Notes: generated from the sequence alone by a model not told the origin. 64,000 nucleotides of DNA from Streptomyces sp. V2I9 (GCF_030817475.1 NZ_JAUSZJ010000002.1:5160626-5224625), one strand, 5' to 3'; shown: positions 25,582 to 33,773, counted from the first letter of the stretch. Numbers and translations: made by a program.

Positions 25582-26592
25582 CTACCTCCAGGCGGCCCAC
25601 CAGGCGGCCACCCCGCCGAGGACGATCAGCGCGCACATCACCGCGTTGCTGCGCCGGTAGTCCACGAGGACCGCGGTGAACTCGCGGAGCGTCGCGTTGG
25701 GCCAGAAGTACGCGGCCGTGGGCGAACCCACCACCTGCCCCCGGATGCGGACCCGCCGGGCGGTGAGCGCGGCGCGGAAGGCGTGGTAGTTGTTCGTGAC
25801 GACGACGCACCGGTAGTCGGGCTCGGCCTCCTCCATGATCGCCTTGCTGAACCGCAGGTTCTCCTCGGTGTTCCGCGACCGGTCCTCCCGCTCGACGAGG
25901 TGGGCCGGAAAGCCCTGCGCGATCAGGTGGTCGGCCATGGCGTGGGACTCCGGCAGATCCTCGTCGGGCCCCTGCCCGCCGGAGGCGATGAGCACGGGGG
26001 ACCCGCCGCGCCGGGAGAGCCGCGCGTGGACCTCGCGCCCCCGCTCCAGCCGGCTCGCCAGCAGCGGCGGCACGGTGGAGCCGTTGATCAGCCCCGACCC
26101 CAGTACCACCACGAAGTCGGCCTTGCGGCGCACCCGCAGCCGCCCGTACAGGAACGCGTAGCAGACGAAGCACAGGAACAGGAACGAGAAGTACACCGCC
26201 AGCCCGCCCGCCGCCGTCGCCGCACCGATCAGGAGCGGCGTCCGCACGGTGGCGGCGGTGGCCAGCAGCGCGATGACGGCGATGATCGCCAGTGCCGCCA
26301 GCAGGGAGAGCAGGTTGGACGGGCTCCTGCCCTCCTTGCGCAGCATGCGTACGCCGTTGAGGAACAGGAAGCACGTCAGCACGAGCACGGCCACCGCCCC
26401 CGGGCCGAACAGCGACCAGAGCACGAGGGGCGTGGAGACGGAGTCGGAGGCGACCAGGCGGTACAGCAGACCGGCCGCCGCGCAGAGCACGGCCAGCCCG
26501 AGGACGACGGCGTTGCTGAACTTGCGGCGCTCACGCAGCACGCTCACGCAGAAGACGAGGAAGAGGAGCGCCGCCGGGACGTAGACCACCAT
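25582..26592 (-). CDS. YdcF-family (DUF218) membrane protein
   Basis: 336 residues. Four or five N-terminal membrane helices (first ~150 residues), then a cytosolic/periplasmic DUF218 domain: ADFVVVLGSGLINGSTVPPLLASRLERG, VLIASGGQGPDEDLPESHAMADHLI, RSRNTEENLRFSKAIM and VVVTNNYHAFRAALTARRVRI, all hallmarks of the YdcF/SanA family. A final helix lies at the C-terminus. Family members are linked to envelope integrity or carrier-lipid recycling, but substrates are not established. ATG start at 26592. It lies upstream of the propeller gene on the same strand, with a 120-bp gap. Confidence 0.9.
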   Translation of the reverse strand: MVVYVPAALLFLVFCVSVLRERRKFSNAVVLGLAVLCAAAGLLYRLVASDSVSTPLVLWSLFGPGAVAVLVLTCFLFLNGVRMLRKEGRSPSNLLSLLAALAIIAVIALLATAATVRTPLLIGAATAAGGLAVYFSFLFLCFVCYAFLYGRLRVRRKADFVVVLGSGLINGSTVPPLLASRLERGREVHARLSRRGGSPVLIASGGQGPDEDLPESHAMADHLIAQGFPAHLVEREDRSRNTEENLRFSKAIMEEAEPDYRCVVVTNNYHAFRAALTARRVRIRGQVVGSPTAAYFWPNATLREFTAVLVDYRRSNAVMCALIVLGGVAAWWAAWR

Positions 26593-26748
26593 GGGCCCAG
26601 ACTAGGCAGCGCGCCGCCCCGTCCCGACGCCGCCTCCCCCTACGGTGACCTGCGGCGGAGCCCCGTGGCCGGGGCCCGCGACGGGAAGCCGCCACGGCGA
26701 TGCGCGAGCGGAGCGTGCCCTTTGCGGGTTCCACCCGTTGAACCCGGC

Positions 26749-26982
26749 ATGAAGAAGCGAAGCGTACTCGCCGCCGTCACCCTCGCCACCGGAGCGGTCA
26801 TCGCCGCCATCGCCCCGCACCCGGGCGGCGGCGACACCGCCCACGCCGCCGAACCGGCCGTCTCGCTGGGGGCGCTGGACGACGTCGGCGACCTCGGCAA
26901 GCTGGTCGAGGGCGCGGCGGGGGCCACCACCTCCACCGCCGGCACGGTCACCAGCACCGTGGAAGGCGCCAAGCTCAGCTGA
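26749..26982 (+). CDS. Small secreted protein, function unknown
   Basis: 77 residues; ATG 26749. The N-terminus MKKRSVLAAVTLATGAVIA is a Sec signal peptide with cleavage near TAHAAE. The mature part (~43 residues) is Ala/Gly/Thr-rich and acidic (LGALDDVGDLGKLVEGAAGA, then TSTAGTVTSTVEGAKLS). It resembles the many small exported proteins of Streptomyces; no Cys or chaplin motif is present. Terminated by a strong bidirectional hairpin shared with the convergent OCD gene. Confidence 0.7.
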   Translation: MKKRSVLAAVTLATGAVIAAIAPHPGGGDTAHAAEPAVSLGALDDVGDLGKLVEGAAGATTSTAGTVTSTVEGAKLS

Positions 26983-27011
26983 AGCGGCTGGGAAGCGGTT
27001 GGGAAGCGACG

Positions 27012-27033
27012 GGGGCGGCCGCAAGGCCGCCCC
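27012..27033. terminator. Bidirectional hairpin terminator
   Basis: GGGGCGGCC gcaa GGCCGCCCC, perfect 9-bp stem with a GNRA-type tetraloop, placed between convergent genes ending at 26982 and 27067. Confidence 0.8.
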
Positions 27034-27066
27034 TGTCCGCGTTCCCGCACCGGCTCCGGTCGGCGA

Positions 27067-28023
27067 TCAGGCCAGGAAATCGATCCGCGGACAGGTGTCC
27101 GTTCCGGCGGCGGCCCGGTACACCGGCCAGGCCAGCGCCAGGTCCTGCCAGGGCAGCCCCACGGGGGCGTAGACGGTGACCTGGTCACTGCTCCCGCGTC
27201 CGGCCCGCTCGCCGCGCAGCACCTGTCCGAGCGTGCCGTGCGCGGCGTCCGCGCCCAGCCCGGTGTTGCCGAGCGCCCCCATGGCGACGGCGAGTTCGAC
27301 GTCGTCCACCACGGTGAGGGCGCTCCGCAGGGCATCGGCGGTGAGTTCGGCCTTGCCGGGCTCGTCGGCGCCGAGCGTGGTGATGTGCATGCCGGGCCGC
27401 AGGTCGGACGCGTCGAGCAACGGGTTCCGCGCCCAGGTGGCCAGGACGACGATGTCCCCGCGCGCGGCGGCGTCGCGCGGATCGGCGTCCGTCCCGACCG
27501 GGACGCCCAGCAGGCGTGCGTGCTCCGCGGCGAACGCGGCAGCCCGCTCCGGGTCGGTGTCGCACACCGTCAGCGCGGTCAGCTCGCGGAGCCGGGCGAG
27601 CCCGCGCAGGACCATCCGGGCCTGCGCGCCCGCCCCGACGACACTCACGGAACCGGCCCGGTCGGCGGCGAGTTCGTGCGTCGCCACCGCCGCCGCCAGC
27701 CCGGTACGCCACGCCGTGACCGTCGCCGAGTCGAGGACGGCCAGCAGCTCCCCGTCCGCCAGGCCGTGCAGGCAGACGAGCCCGCGCAGCGCGGGAGCCG
27801 CGCCGGGGAACTTCGCGTTGACCTTCACCGTGTAGGCCGGAACCCCGTCGATCGCTCCGGGCAGCAGCGCCGTCGCGGTACCCGGTCCGGGAAGGTCCGT
27901 GCGCACCCGCAGCGCCCGGACACCGTCCGCACCCGGCGCGAGGAAGCCCGAGCGCAGCCCGGCCATCACGGCGTCGGGGTCGAGCAGCCCGGTGATCTGG
28001 GAACGCGTCAGCAGCAGGGTCAC
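27067..28023 (-). CDS. Ornithine cyclodeaminase / mu-crystallin family protein
   Basis: 318 residues from GTG 28023 (start TLLLTRSQITGLLDPDAVM). The NAD(P)-binding motif SVVGAGAQARMVLRGLA sits near residue 130, with ATWARNPLLDASDLRPGMHI and TLGADEPGKAEL after it, all characteristic of the family. Members catalyse ornithine to proline deamination, 1-pyrroline-2-carboxylate reduction, or alanine-type dehydrogenation; the sequence alone does not choose between them. Proline catabolism genes elsewhere in the window are not linked closely enough to decide. Divergent from the PEP mutase/ICL family gene. Confidence 0.85.
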   Translation of the reverse strand: MTLLLTRSQITGLLDPDAVMAGLRSGFLAPGADGVRALRVRTDLPGPGTATALLPGAIDGVPAYTVKVNAKFPGAAPALRGLVCLHGLADGELLAVLDSATVTAWRTGLAAAVATHELAADRAGSVSVVGAGAQARMVLRGLARLRELTALTVCDTDPERAAAFAAEHARLLGVPVGTDADPRDAAARGDIVVLATWARNPLLDASDLRPGMHITTLGADEPGKAELTADALRSALTVVDDVELAVAMGALGNTGLGADAAHGTLGQVLRGERAGRGSSDQVTVYAPVGLPWQDLALAWPVYRAAAGTDTCPRIDFLA

Positions 28024-28209
28024 CCGGCCACTCTGCCGGTAGGGCGCTGACGTGGGCAAACGCCCGCCGGGGTCTCCTCGGTCACCCGCCCACGTCCCAG
28101 CGACCGGAACCGGGCGCGTTTCCAGCCGCAGCCGCAGCCGCAGCCGTCGCGGCAGCGGCAGCCGCAGCCGTCGCGTTGTCCCGGCCGATCCGGGGGTAGC
28201 GTCCTGGGC

Positions 28210-28971
28210 ATGGACTCTCGTACCACTGTCGAGCGCGCTCAGCGCCTCAAGAAGCTGCACGCCGACCACAAGCCGCTCGTGCTCCCCACCGTCTGGGACG
28301 CCTGGTCCGCGCGCACGGCGGTCGCCGCCGGGTTCCCCGCGCTGACGATCGGCAGCCACCCCCTCGCGGACTCGCGGGGAGCCGAGGACCAGGAGGGCCA
28401 GACCTTCGAGGAGGTGCTGGCCGCCGTCCGGCCGATCATCGCCGCCGTCGACGTCCCCGTATCCGTGGACCTGGAGGCCGGTTACGGGCAGAAGCCCGCC
28501 GACCTGATCGCCGGTCTCATCGAGGCCGGCGGTGTCGGCCTCAACGTCGAGGACACCGTCCACTCCGAAGGCGGACGCGTACGCACCACCCAGGAGCACG
28601 CCGCCTACATCGCGGGTCTGCGCGCGGCGGCCGACGACGCGGGTGTCCCGGTCTGGATCAACGGACGCACCGACCTCTTCGCGCACGCCCAGGACCCCGC
28701 CGCCGTCCTCGACGAGGCGATCGAACGCCTGCGGGCCCTGGAGCAGGCCGGCGCGGACAGCGTCTACCCGGTGAAGATCCAGGACAACGACGAGCTGCTC
28801 ACGGCGGTCACGGCCGCCGTCTCCGTACCCGTCAACTCCACGGCCCACCCGGTCAAGCACGACCTGGAGCGGTTCCGCCGTCTCGGCGTCGGCCGGATCA
28901 CCTACGGCCCGCTGCTCCAGATGGCGCTGACCGACACGATGAAGGACATGCTCGGCCCCTGGGCCCCGTAA
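28210..28971 (+). CDS. Isocitrate lyase / PEP mutase superfamily protein
   Basis: 253 residues. TIM-barrel enzyme family acting on C-C or C-P bonds of 2-oxo/hydroxy acids. Visible motifs: LVLPTVWDAWSARTAVAAGF at the N-terminus, PVSVDLEAGYGQ (metal-binding Asp/Glu), GVGLNVEDTVHSEGGRVRT (equivalent of the family's NIED segment) and WINGRTDLFAHA. The signature KKCGH of true isocitrate lyase is absent, and length is much shorter, so it belongs with the small PEP mutase-like/oxaloacetate decarboxylase-like proteins of unknown substrate. ATG 28210 with no strong Shine-Dalgarno. A hairpin terminator follows. Confidence 0.88.
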   Translation: MDSRTTVERAQRLKKLHADHKPLVLPTVWDAWSARTAVAAGFPALTIGSHPLADSRGAEDQEGQTFEEVLAAVRPIIAAVDVPVSVDLEAGYGQKPADLIAGLIEAGGVGLNVEDTVHSEGGRVRTTQEHAAYIAGLRAAADDAGVPVWINGRTDLFAHAQDPAAVLDEAIERLRALEQAGADSVYPVKIQDNDELLTAVTAAVSVPVNSTAHPVKHDLERFRRLGVGRITYGPLLQMALTDTMKDMLGPWAP

Positions 28972-29004
28972 GCGGGTCCGCGCCTCCGCGCGGCGCGTTC
29001 CCGA

Positions 29005-29029
29005 CCGGACCCGACCGATCCGGGTCCGG
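29005..29029 (+). terminator. Hairpin terminator
   Basis: Stem CCGGACCCG / CGGGTCCGG with a 7-nt loop, 34 bp after the PEP mutase family stop; a further copy of GACCG/CGGTC flanks it. Confidence 0.6.
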
Positions 29030-29092
29030 AACGGTCGGGTCCGGCACCCTGGTCCCTTCCTACGGTGAACGGGCAAGGGAAGGGACCAGGAG

Positions 29093-29965
29093 TTGCTGGA
29101 ACGGCTGAACGACGCGATGGACCACATCGAGGCCCATCTCGGTGAGCGCATCGACGCGGCGGACCTCGCCCGCATCGCGCGGACCTCGGAGCACCACTTC
29201 CGCCGGATGTTCTCCGCCCTCGCGGGCCTCCCGCCGGCGGAGTACATCCGACGCCGCCGCATGACGGTCGCGGGTGCCGAGGTCCTCGCCGCCCCCGACC
29301 GCACGCTGCTGGAGGTGGCGGTGCGGTACGGGTACGACACGGGGGAGGGCTTCGCCCGCGCCTTCCGGGCCGTGCACGGCATCGGCCCCGGCGAGGCGCG
29401 GCGCACGGGCGCGGTTCTGCGGTCCCAGCAACGGCTGACCTTCCGACTCGTCGTCGAAGGGAGTACGGCCATGCGGTACAGGCTGGTGGAGAAGGACGCG
29501 TTCCACGTGGTGGGGAAGCGGGCCCGCGTCCCGCTCATCCACGAAGGGCCGAATCCGGCCATCGCGGAGTTCATCCGGGGGATCGGCCGGGAGGAGCTGG
29601 ACCGCATCGCGGCCCTCTCGGACCAGGAACCGTCGGGTCTCGTCGGGGTGAGCGACCAGCTCGACCCGAGCCGCGCGGAGGGCACCGAACTCGACTACTA
29701 CCACGGCGTGGTGAGCGGCGCGGAGCCCCCGGACGACCTGGACGCCCTCGCCGTACCGGCGGGGACGTGGGCGGTCTTCCAGAGCGAAGGGGAGTTCCCG
29801 CAGGCCCTCCAGTACCTCTGGCGGGACGTCTTCACCCAGTGGTTCCCGTCGAACCCGTACGCCTCCCGGCCCGGCCCCGAGATCCTGCGGGTGCGGCTGA
29901 CGGAGGAGGGGAAGCGGGCGGAGGCGGAGCTGTGGATTCCGGTGGAACGGTCGCCCGAGAGCTGA
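29093..29965 (+). CDS. AraC-family regulator with GyrI-like effector-binding domain
   Basis: 290 residues from TTG 29093 (AGGAG directly upstream; ATG 29117 is an alternative). Residues 1-95 form the AraC double helix-turn-helix (LGERIDAADLARIARTSEHHFRRMF, then LLEVAVRYGYDTGEGFARAFRAVHGIGPGEAR). Residues ~120-290 are a GyrI-like/SOUL-type ligand domain (MRYRLVEKDAFHVVGKRARV, VSDQLDPSRAEGTELDYYHG, WAVFQSEGEFPQALQYLW). Such MarA/Rob-like fusions sense small hydrophobic or cationic compounds and often control efflux. No obvious target lies adjacent. The gene is monocistronic. Confidence 0.92.
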   Translation: MLERLNDAMDHIEAHLGERIDAADLARIARTSEHHFRRMFSALAGLPPAEYIRRRRMTVAGAEVLAAPDRTLLEVAVRYGYDTGEGFARAFRAVHGIGPGEARRTGAVLRSQQRLTFRLVVEGSTAMRYRLVEKDAFHVVGKRARVPLIHEGPNPAIAEFIRGIGREELDRIAALSDQEPSGLVGVSDQLDPSRAEGTELDYYHGVVSGAEPPDDLDALAVPAGTWAVFQSEGEFPQALQYLWRDVFTQWFPSNPYASRPGPEILRVRLTEEGKRAEAELWIPVERSPES

Positions 29966-30177
29966 CGGTGCGGCGGTGGCATGGGCGTTACGCCGACATA
30001 CGCGGCACGACAGAGGTTTACGGCCACGGGGCATATGCGATGCCCTATTGGTCCAGACCTATTGTGCGGGCGTGTTCCGCTCGCTAGCTTTCTCCTGGCG
30101 GCGCGCGCTGTCCGGTTCGGCTCTGACCATTCACTGATGCTCAGTCATCTGCGTTGACGGAAGAGGGAGTTACCGAC

Positions 30178-30420
30178 ATGCACAGACGTATTGCCGCGCT
30201 CGCGGTGACGGTGGCGACGGCCGGCGCGATGCTGCTCGGCACCGCTTCGACGGCCTCCGCGACGGGCCCAGGCTTCTATCTCCGCAGCCACCACAGCAGC
30301 CTGGCGGAATGCCAGGCGGTCGGGAACGCCGGTGCGGACAACGCCCTCTGGAGCCGCGTCTTCATCTGCAACCCGTATGCGGGCAAGCCGGGCGTGTACG
30401 AGCTGTGGGTGCGCTACTGA
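30178..30420 (+). CDS. Small secreted protein, function unknown
   Basis: 80 residues; ATG 30178 with AAGAGGGAG upstream. Signal peptide MHRRIAALAVTVATAGAMLL to about TASA, leaving a ~50-residue mature protein with two Cys (LAECQ and FICNPY) that could form one disulfide, and aromatic-rich ends (GPGFYLRSHHSS, YELWVRY). I do not recognise a family with known function. The upstream 200 bp is AT-richer than the surroundings and probably holds its promoter. Confidence 0.7.
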   Translation: MHRRIAALAVTVATAGAMLLGTASTASATGPGFYLRSHHSSLAECQAVGNAGADNALWSRVFICNPYAGKPGVYELWVRY

Positions 30421-30437
30421 GGTAGCGGGCGGACGGC

Positions 30438-30485
30438 GCACCGCCCCGCTTCCGGCCGCGGCGGTGGCCGGAAGCGGGGCGGTGC
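30438..30485. terminator. Bidirectional hairpin terminator
   Basis: A perfect 20-bp stem (arms 30438-30457 and 30466-30485, core CCGCCCCGCTTCCGG) with an 8-nt loop, between the convergent small secreted protein gene and the DUF397 gene. Confidence 0.85.
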
Positions 30486-30492
30486 CGGTTGC

Positions 30493-30765
30493 TCAGAGGG
30501 CGGCGCTGCTGCCCCGGACGAAGGCGCTCCAGGTGGCGGGCTCCACGGTGAGGACAGGGCCCTCGGTCACCTTGGAGTCGCGGACGTGGACGGCGGCGGG
30601 GTGCGCGGCGACCTCGACGCAGGCTCCGCCGTCACCGTTGCTGTAGCTGGACTTGCGCCAGTGGTAGGCGACTTCGATGCAGTCCCCGCCGTCACCGTTG
30701 CTGTAGCTCGACTTGAACCAGTGGAGGGCGACGGGACCGGGGCCGGGGTGTGCTGCGCGGGACAT
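30493..30765 (-). CDS. DUF397 protein with internally duplicated motif
   Basis: 90 residues; ATG 30765 preceded by GGAGAAAC. DUF397 proteins normally start W-x-K-S-S-Y-S-x-x-x-G-G-x-C-V-E-V-A. Here the block occurs twice: WFKSSYSNGDGGDCIEVAYH then WRKSSYSNGDGGACVEVAAH, with nearly identical DNA, so the gene has a recent internal duplication of ~54 bp. The rest (VHVRDSKVTEGPVLTVEPATWSAFV) is standard. In Streptomyces these are small partners of XRE-DUF5753 regulators (WhiJ-type systems); it overlaps the 3' end of such a gene here. Confidence 0.9.
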   Translation of the reverse strand: MSRAAHPGPGPVALHWFKSSYSNGDGGDCIEVAYHWRKSSYSNGDGGACVEVAAHPAAVHVRDSKVTEGPVLTVEPATWSAFVRGSSAAL

Positions 30766-31601
30766 GTTTCTCCAAGCAGTGCGTCAAGCAGTGCGTCCAG
30801 TAGCCGGGTGCTCTTCTCGATGGTGAGCGCCTGGGTACGCAGCATCCCATACCTCTGCATCAGTGCGCTGACGTCGGCGGCCTCGTCGTACAGCTCTCCA
30901 CGTAGCTGTCCGTCCACGTAGGCGAGTCCGTCGTGGTCGGGCGTTTCCAGTAGAACGAGAGGCCCTGCGAGACCGGCGTGCTGAGCGGTCTTCCGGGGCA
31001 TGAACTGGATGGTGACGAAGGGCAGATCCATGCAGCGCCGCAGATGCAGGAGCTGCTCCAGCATCACCACGGGGTCCCCCATCTGGGCGTGCAGGATGCT
31101 CTCCTCCAGGATGAAGTGGAGGAGGGGTCGGGGCTTGCGCTCCAGGATCTTCTGACGGTCCAGACGGTCCGTCACCCGCTGCTCGATCTCCTCCTCACCC
31201 AGCGGTGGGTAGTTACAGCCGAAGATGAAGCGCGCATACGCCTCGGTCTGGAGCAGTCCCGGAATGAGCTGGGACTCGTACCAGAGCAGGCTCACCGCCT
31301 CCTGCTCGTACTGCACGAAGTCCTTGACCAGCGCCTGGTACCGCTCCTTCCGTGGAATGCCCTCCACCGCGACCCTCAACGCGCCCTTGGTGTCGAGCAG
31401 TTCGTCGAGCGTGGTCGCCAGGTCCGGTTGAAGGGCCCGCCGTCCCTGCTCGATCGAGGAGATGGTGTCCTCGCCCACCCTGGCCTGTTCGGCGAGGACG
31501 GCCTGTGTCAGTCCGGCGAGCCTGCGGAAGTGACGGAGCTGCGCCCCGACCAACTGCCATGAGGTAACTCGCCTGGTGCCGCTCTGCTTTCCCGGTTGCA
31601 T
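30567..31601 (-). CDS. XRE-family regulator with DUF5753 domain
   Basis: 344 residues from ATG 31601. Helix-turn-helix near residues 20-70 (LRHFRRLAGLTQAVLAEQARVGEDTISSIEQGRR), DUF5753 at ~90-275 (YEQEAVSLLWYESQLIPGLLQTEAYARFIF, LLHFILEESILH, VTIQFMPRKTA, YVDGQLRGELYDEAADV). The family normally stops soon after the last helix. Here the frame runs on across ~200 bp of the DUF397 gene in another frame, adding a Thr/Pro/Ser-rich tail (CPAQHTPAPVPSPSTGSS onward) just after a 12-bp tandem duplication (gacgcactgctt x2). Divergent from the RsbW-like ATPase with a 20-bp palindrome between; such trios tune development and antibiotic production. Confidence 0.85.
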   Translation of the reverse strand: MQPGKQSGTRRVTSWQLVGAQLRHFRRLAGLTQAVLAEQARVGEDTISSIEQGRRALQPDLATTLDELLDTKGALRVAVEGIPRKERYQALVKDFVQYEQEAVSLLWYESQLIPGLLQTEAYARFIFGCNYPPLGEEEIEQRVTDRLDRQKILERKPRPLLHFILEESILHAQMGDPVVMLEQLLHLRRCMDLPFVTIQFMPRKTAQHAGLAGPLVLLETPDHDGLAYVDGQLRGELYDEAADVSALMQRYGMLRTQALTIEKSTRLLDALLDALLGETCPAQHTPAPVPSPSTGSSRATATVTAGTASKSPTTGASPATATVTAEPASRSPRTPPPSTSATPR

Positions 31602-31646
31602 GGTCTGGCTATCCCCGATCGACGCCGCTGTCCACCCGTCAGAGCT

Positions 31647-31666
31647 CGTACAAACGCGTTTGTACG
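31647..31666. promoter_or_regulatory. 20-bp perfect palindrome, candidate operator
   Basis: CGTACAAACGCGTTTGTACG lies between the divergent XRE regulator (start 31601) and ATPase gene (start 31714). It is 46 bp from one start and 48 bp from the other, nearly central. The half-site CGTACAAACG is plausible for a dimeric helix-turn-helix protein, most simply the adjacent XRE regulator controlling both genes. Confidence 0.7.
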
Positions 31667-31713
31667 CCCCGACGCTCTGCTGGAGCTTAGTTACACCGTG
31701 TGAGCGTGGGGGC

Positions 31714-32127
31714 ATGAACGAGACAACCCAACTCTCCTACTTCCGGGCCGCCTTCTACTGCCGTGAGCGCAGGTCGATCCCTGTCGTACGCAAGTTCGCG
31801 CGCAAGGCGCTGGTCGAGTGGGAGTGCGAGCAGCGGGCCGACGATGTGCTGCTCTGTGTGACCGAGCTGGCGACCAATGCGCTCCGGCACGGGGTGCCGC
31901 CGGGGCGCGGCTTCAAGGTCCACATCCATCTGGAGCGGGTGGAGGGCACCATCCGTCTGGAACTGCACGACAGCGGTGACGGCGAGGTGTGTGCGGTGGA
32001 GGTCCCGCCGGGGCCGGAGGACGAGGGCGGGCGCGGGCTGCTGCTGGTCGAGGCGCTGGCGGACCGGTGGGGGGTCGGGGAGCGGAACCCCGGCAAGATC
32101 GTGTGGTGCGAGTTCAGCATCGTGTGA
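31714..32127 (+). CDS. RsbW-like ATP-binding protein (anti-sigma factor type HATPase)
   Basis: 137 residues; ATG 31714 after GTGGGGGC. HATPase_c_2 fold: N box ELATNALRHG, G1 box HDSGDGE, G2 region DEGGRGLLLVEALADRWGV. In Streptomyces these single-domain kinases act as anti-sigma factors/anti-anti-sigma kinases or, in AbaA/WhiJ-type loci, work with XRE-DUF5753 and DUF397 partners, which is exactly the context here. Cytosolic. The tail KIVWCEFSIV is typical. Confidence 0.9.
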   Translation: MNETTQLSYFRAAFYCRERRSIPVVRKFARKALVEWECEQRADDVLLCVTELATNALRHGVPPGRGFKVHIHLERVEGTIRLELHDSGDGEVCAVEVPPGPEDEGGRGLLLVEALADRWGVGERNPGKIVWCEFSIV

Positions 32128-32249
32128 GTTGCTGTTCCAGCAAGGATCTTTGTCGTTTCGGCCTCCTGGGCGCACTCTTCCGTCATCGAGCGAAGGCGGG
32201 CGGAGGCGGGCGTAGGCGCTCCGCGGCCCGGTGGCGAAGGAGGAACGAC

Positions 32250-33215
32250 ATGAAGCGGCAGCGGTACGACGTGGTGATCGTGGGCGGCGGCGCGGCCGGT
32301 CTGAGCGGGGCGCTGGCCCTGGCGCGGGCCCGGCGCTCCGTCCTGGTGATCGACGCGGGTGAACCCCGTAACGCCCCCGCCTCCCACGTGCACAACTACC
32401 TGGGCCGCGAGTCCACCCCGCCCGGCGAGCTGCTGGCGATCGGCCGGGCCGAGGCCGCCGGGTACGGGGCGGAGATCGTCGAGGGCCGGGTGGCGTCGGC
32501 CGAGCGGCTGTCCGGGGACGGGGAGCGGGGCTTCCGGGTGGTGACGGAGGCCGGTCGGAGCGTCGAGGCGCGGCGGCTGCTGGTCACGACGGGCCTCGTG
32601 GACGAGCTGCCACCCGTGCCGGGGTTGGCGGAGCGGTGGGGGCGCGAGGTGCTGCACTGCCCGTACTGCCACGGCCACGAGGTGGCGGACCGCCCGATCG
32701 GGGTGCTCGCCACCGGGCCGCTCGCCGTGCACCAGGCACTGATGTGGCGGCAGTGGAGCGACGACGTGACGCTCTTCCTCCACAGGGCCCCCGCGCTCTC
32801 GGCCGCAGAGTACGAGGAGCTGGCGGCGCGGGGCGTGGCGGTCGTGGACGGCGAGGTGGCCGGGCTGGAGGTCGCGGACGACCGGTTCACCGGCGTACGG
32901 CTGGCGTCCGGGCGGGTGGTCCCGCGCGAGGCGCTGGTTGTGCAGGCCCGGTTCACCGCCCGGTCGGCGGTGCTGGAGTCGCTGGGGCTGAAGCCGGTGG
33001 CGCAGGAGATGGCCGGGACGGTGATCGGCACGTACATCCCGACCGACCCGACCGGTGCGACGGAGGCCCCCGGCGTCTGGGCGGCCGGCAACGTCACCCG
33101 CCTCACCGAACAGGTGATCGGCGCGGCGGCGGCCGGACTCATGGCGGCGGGCGCGGTCAACGGCGACCTGATCGCCGAGGACACCCGATTGGCGGTGGCG
33201 GCACGGCGGGCGTGA
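32250..33215 (+). CDS. FAD-dependent oxidoreductase, thioredoxin reductase-like
   Basis: 321 residues; ATG 32250 preceded by GAAGGAGGAA. FAD motif YDVVIVGGGAAGLSGALALA at the N-terminus. Redox-active disulfide C137-P-Y-C140 in HCPYCHGHE, as in small thioredoxin-reductase-like flavoproteins. The usual NADPH motif GGGxxA is replaced by LATGPLAVHQALMW. C-terminal FAD segment GVWAAGNVTRLTEQVIGAAAAGLMAA. Such proteins are found in thiol redox homeostasis and in dithiolopyrrolone biosynthesis (HlmI/GliT-like oxidases); CPYCHG and the altered NADPH site fit the oxidase-like group, but no biosynthetic genes are adjacent. The partner thioredoxin is not in the window. Confidence 0.88.
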   Translation: MKRQRYDVVIVGGGAAGLSGALALARARRSVLVIDAGEPRNAPASHVHNYLGRESTPPGELLAIGRAEAAGYGAEIVEGRVASAERLSGDGERGFRVVTEAGRSVEARRLLVTTGLVDELPPVPGLAERWGREVLHCPYCHGHEVADRPIGVLATGPLAVHQALMWRQWSDDVTLFLHRAPALSAAEYEELAARGVAVVDGEVAGLEVADDRFTGVRLASGRVVPREALVVQARFTARSAVLESLGLKPVAQEMAGTVIGTYIPTDPTGATEAPGVWAAGNVTRLTEQVIGAAAAGLMAAGAVNGDLIAEDTRLAVAARRA

Positions 33216-33426
33216 ACCCGCTCGGCCGGGAGCCGTCCGGCTCGGTGGGCGGGTTGTGCGGCGTGGCCGGCGAGGGCCCGTACGGCGTAACGCGGACCGG
33301 TGAAGGAGGGGCCGCAGGGGTGAGGGCCGTAGCCCGGCGGATGTGTGAGTTCCGGTTGAGGGGATACGCGGAAGGTCCCCGGCGTCACGAGGGCGCCGGG
33401 CCCCAGCAACGCAAAGGGAGACTTCC

Positions 33427-33693
33427 GTGGGCATCATCGCCTGGATCCTCATCGGCCTGTTCGCGGGGCTCATCGCCAAGGCGCTGATGCCCGGCAAGGA
33501 CCCCGGGGGCTGCATCATCACGATCATCATCGGCATCGTGGGCGGTCTGCTGGGCGGCTGGCTCGGCAAGGTGATCTTCGGCGTCGACTCGATCGACGGC
33601 TTCTTCAGCCTGTCCACGTGGATCGCCGCCATCGTGGGCTCGGTGATCGTCCTGCTCATCTACCGGATGATCGCGGGCCGGCGCGTCCGCTGA
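33427..33693 (+). CDS. GlsB/YeaQ/YmgE-family small membrane protein
   Basis: 88 residues, GTG 33427 with AAAGGGAG upstream. Three hydrophobic segments separated by Gly-rich turns: IIAWILIGLFAGLIAKAL, CIITIIIGIVGGLLGGWLG and WIAAIVGSVIVLLIYRMI, with PGKDPGG between the first two. This is the transglycosylase-associated/GlsB stress-response family of integral membrane proteins; molecular function is not established. The C-terminus GRRVR is cytosolic by the positive-inside rule. Confidence 0.92.
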   Translation: MGIIAWILIGLFAGLIAKALMPGKDPGGCIITIIIGIVGGLLGGWLGKVIFGVDSIDGFFSLSTWIAAIVGSVIVLLIYRMIAGRRVR

Positions 33694-33773
33694 CCCGGCC
33701 TTCCCGCCGGGCTCCGGGACCGCGCGGCCGATGGGCCGGGGCACCGAAGATTCGACGGGTCGATTCATCCGGT

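Noticed and set aside
28122..28176. cgcagc-type short repeat upstream of the PEP mutase family gene as a regulatory array
   Set aside because: Imperfect low-complexity trinucleotide/hexanucleotide repeat with no dyad or promoter relationship.
32250..33215. True thioredoxin reductase (trxB)
   Set aside because: CPYCHG is present but the GGGxxA NADPH motif is replaced and no thioredoxin gene follows, so the specific name was not used.
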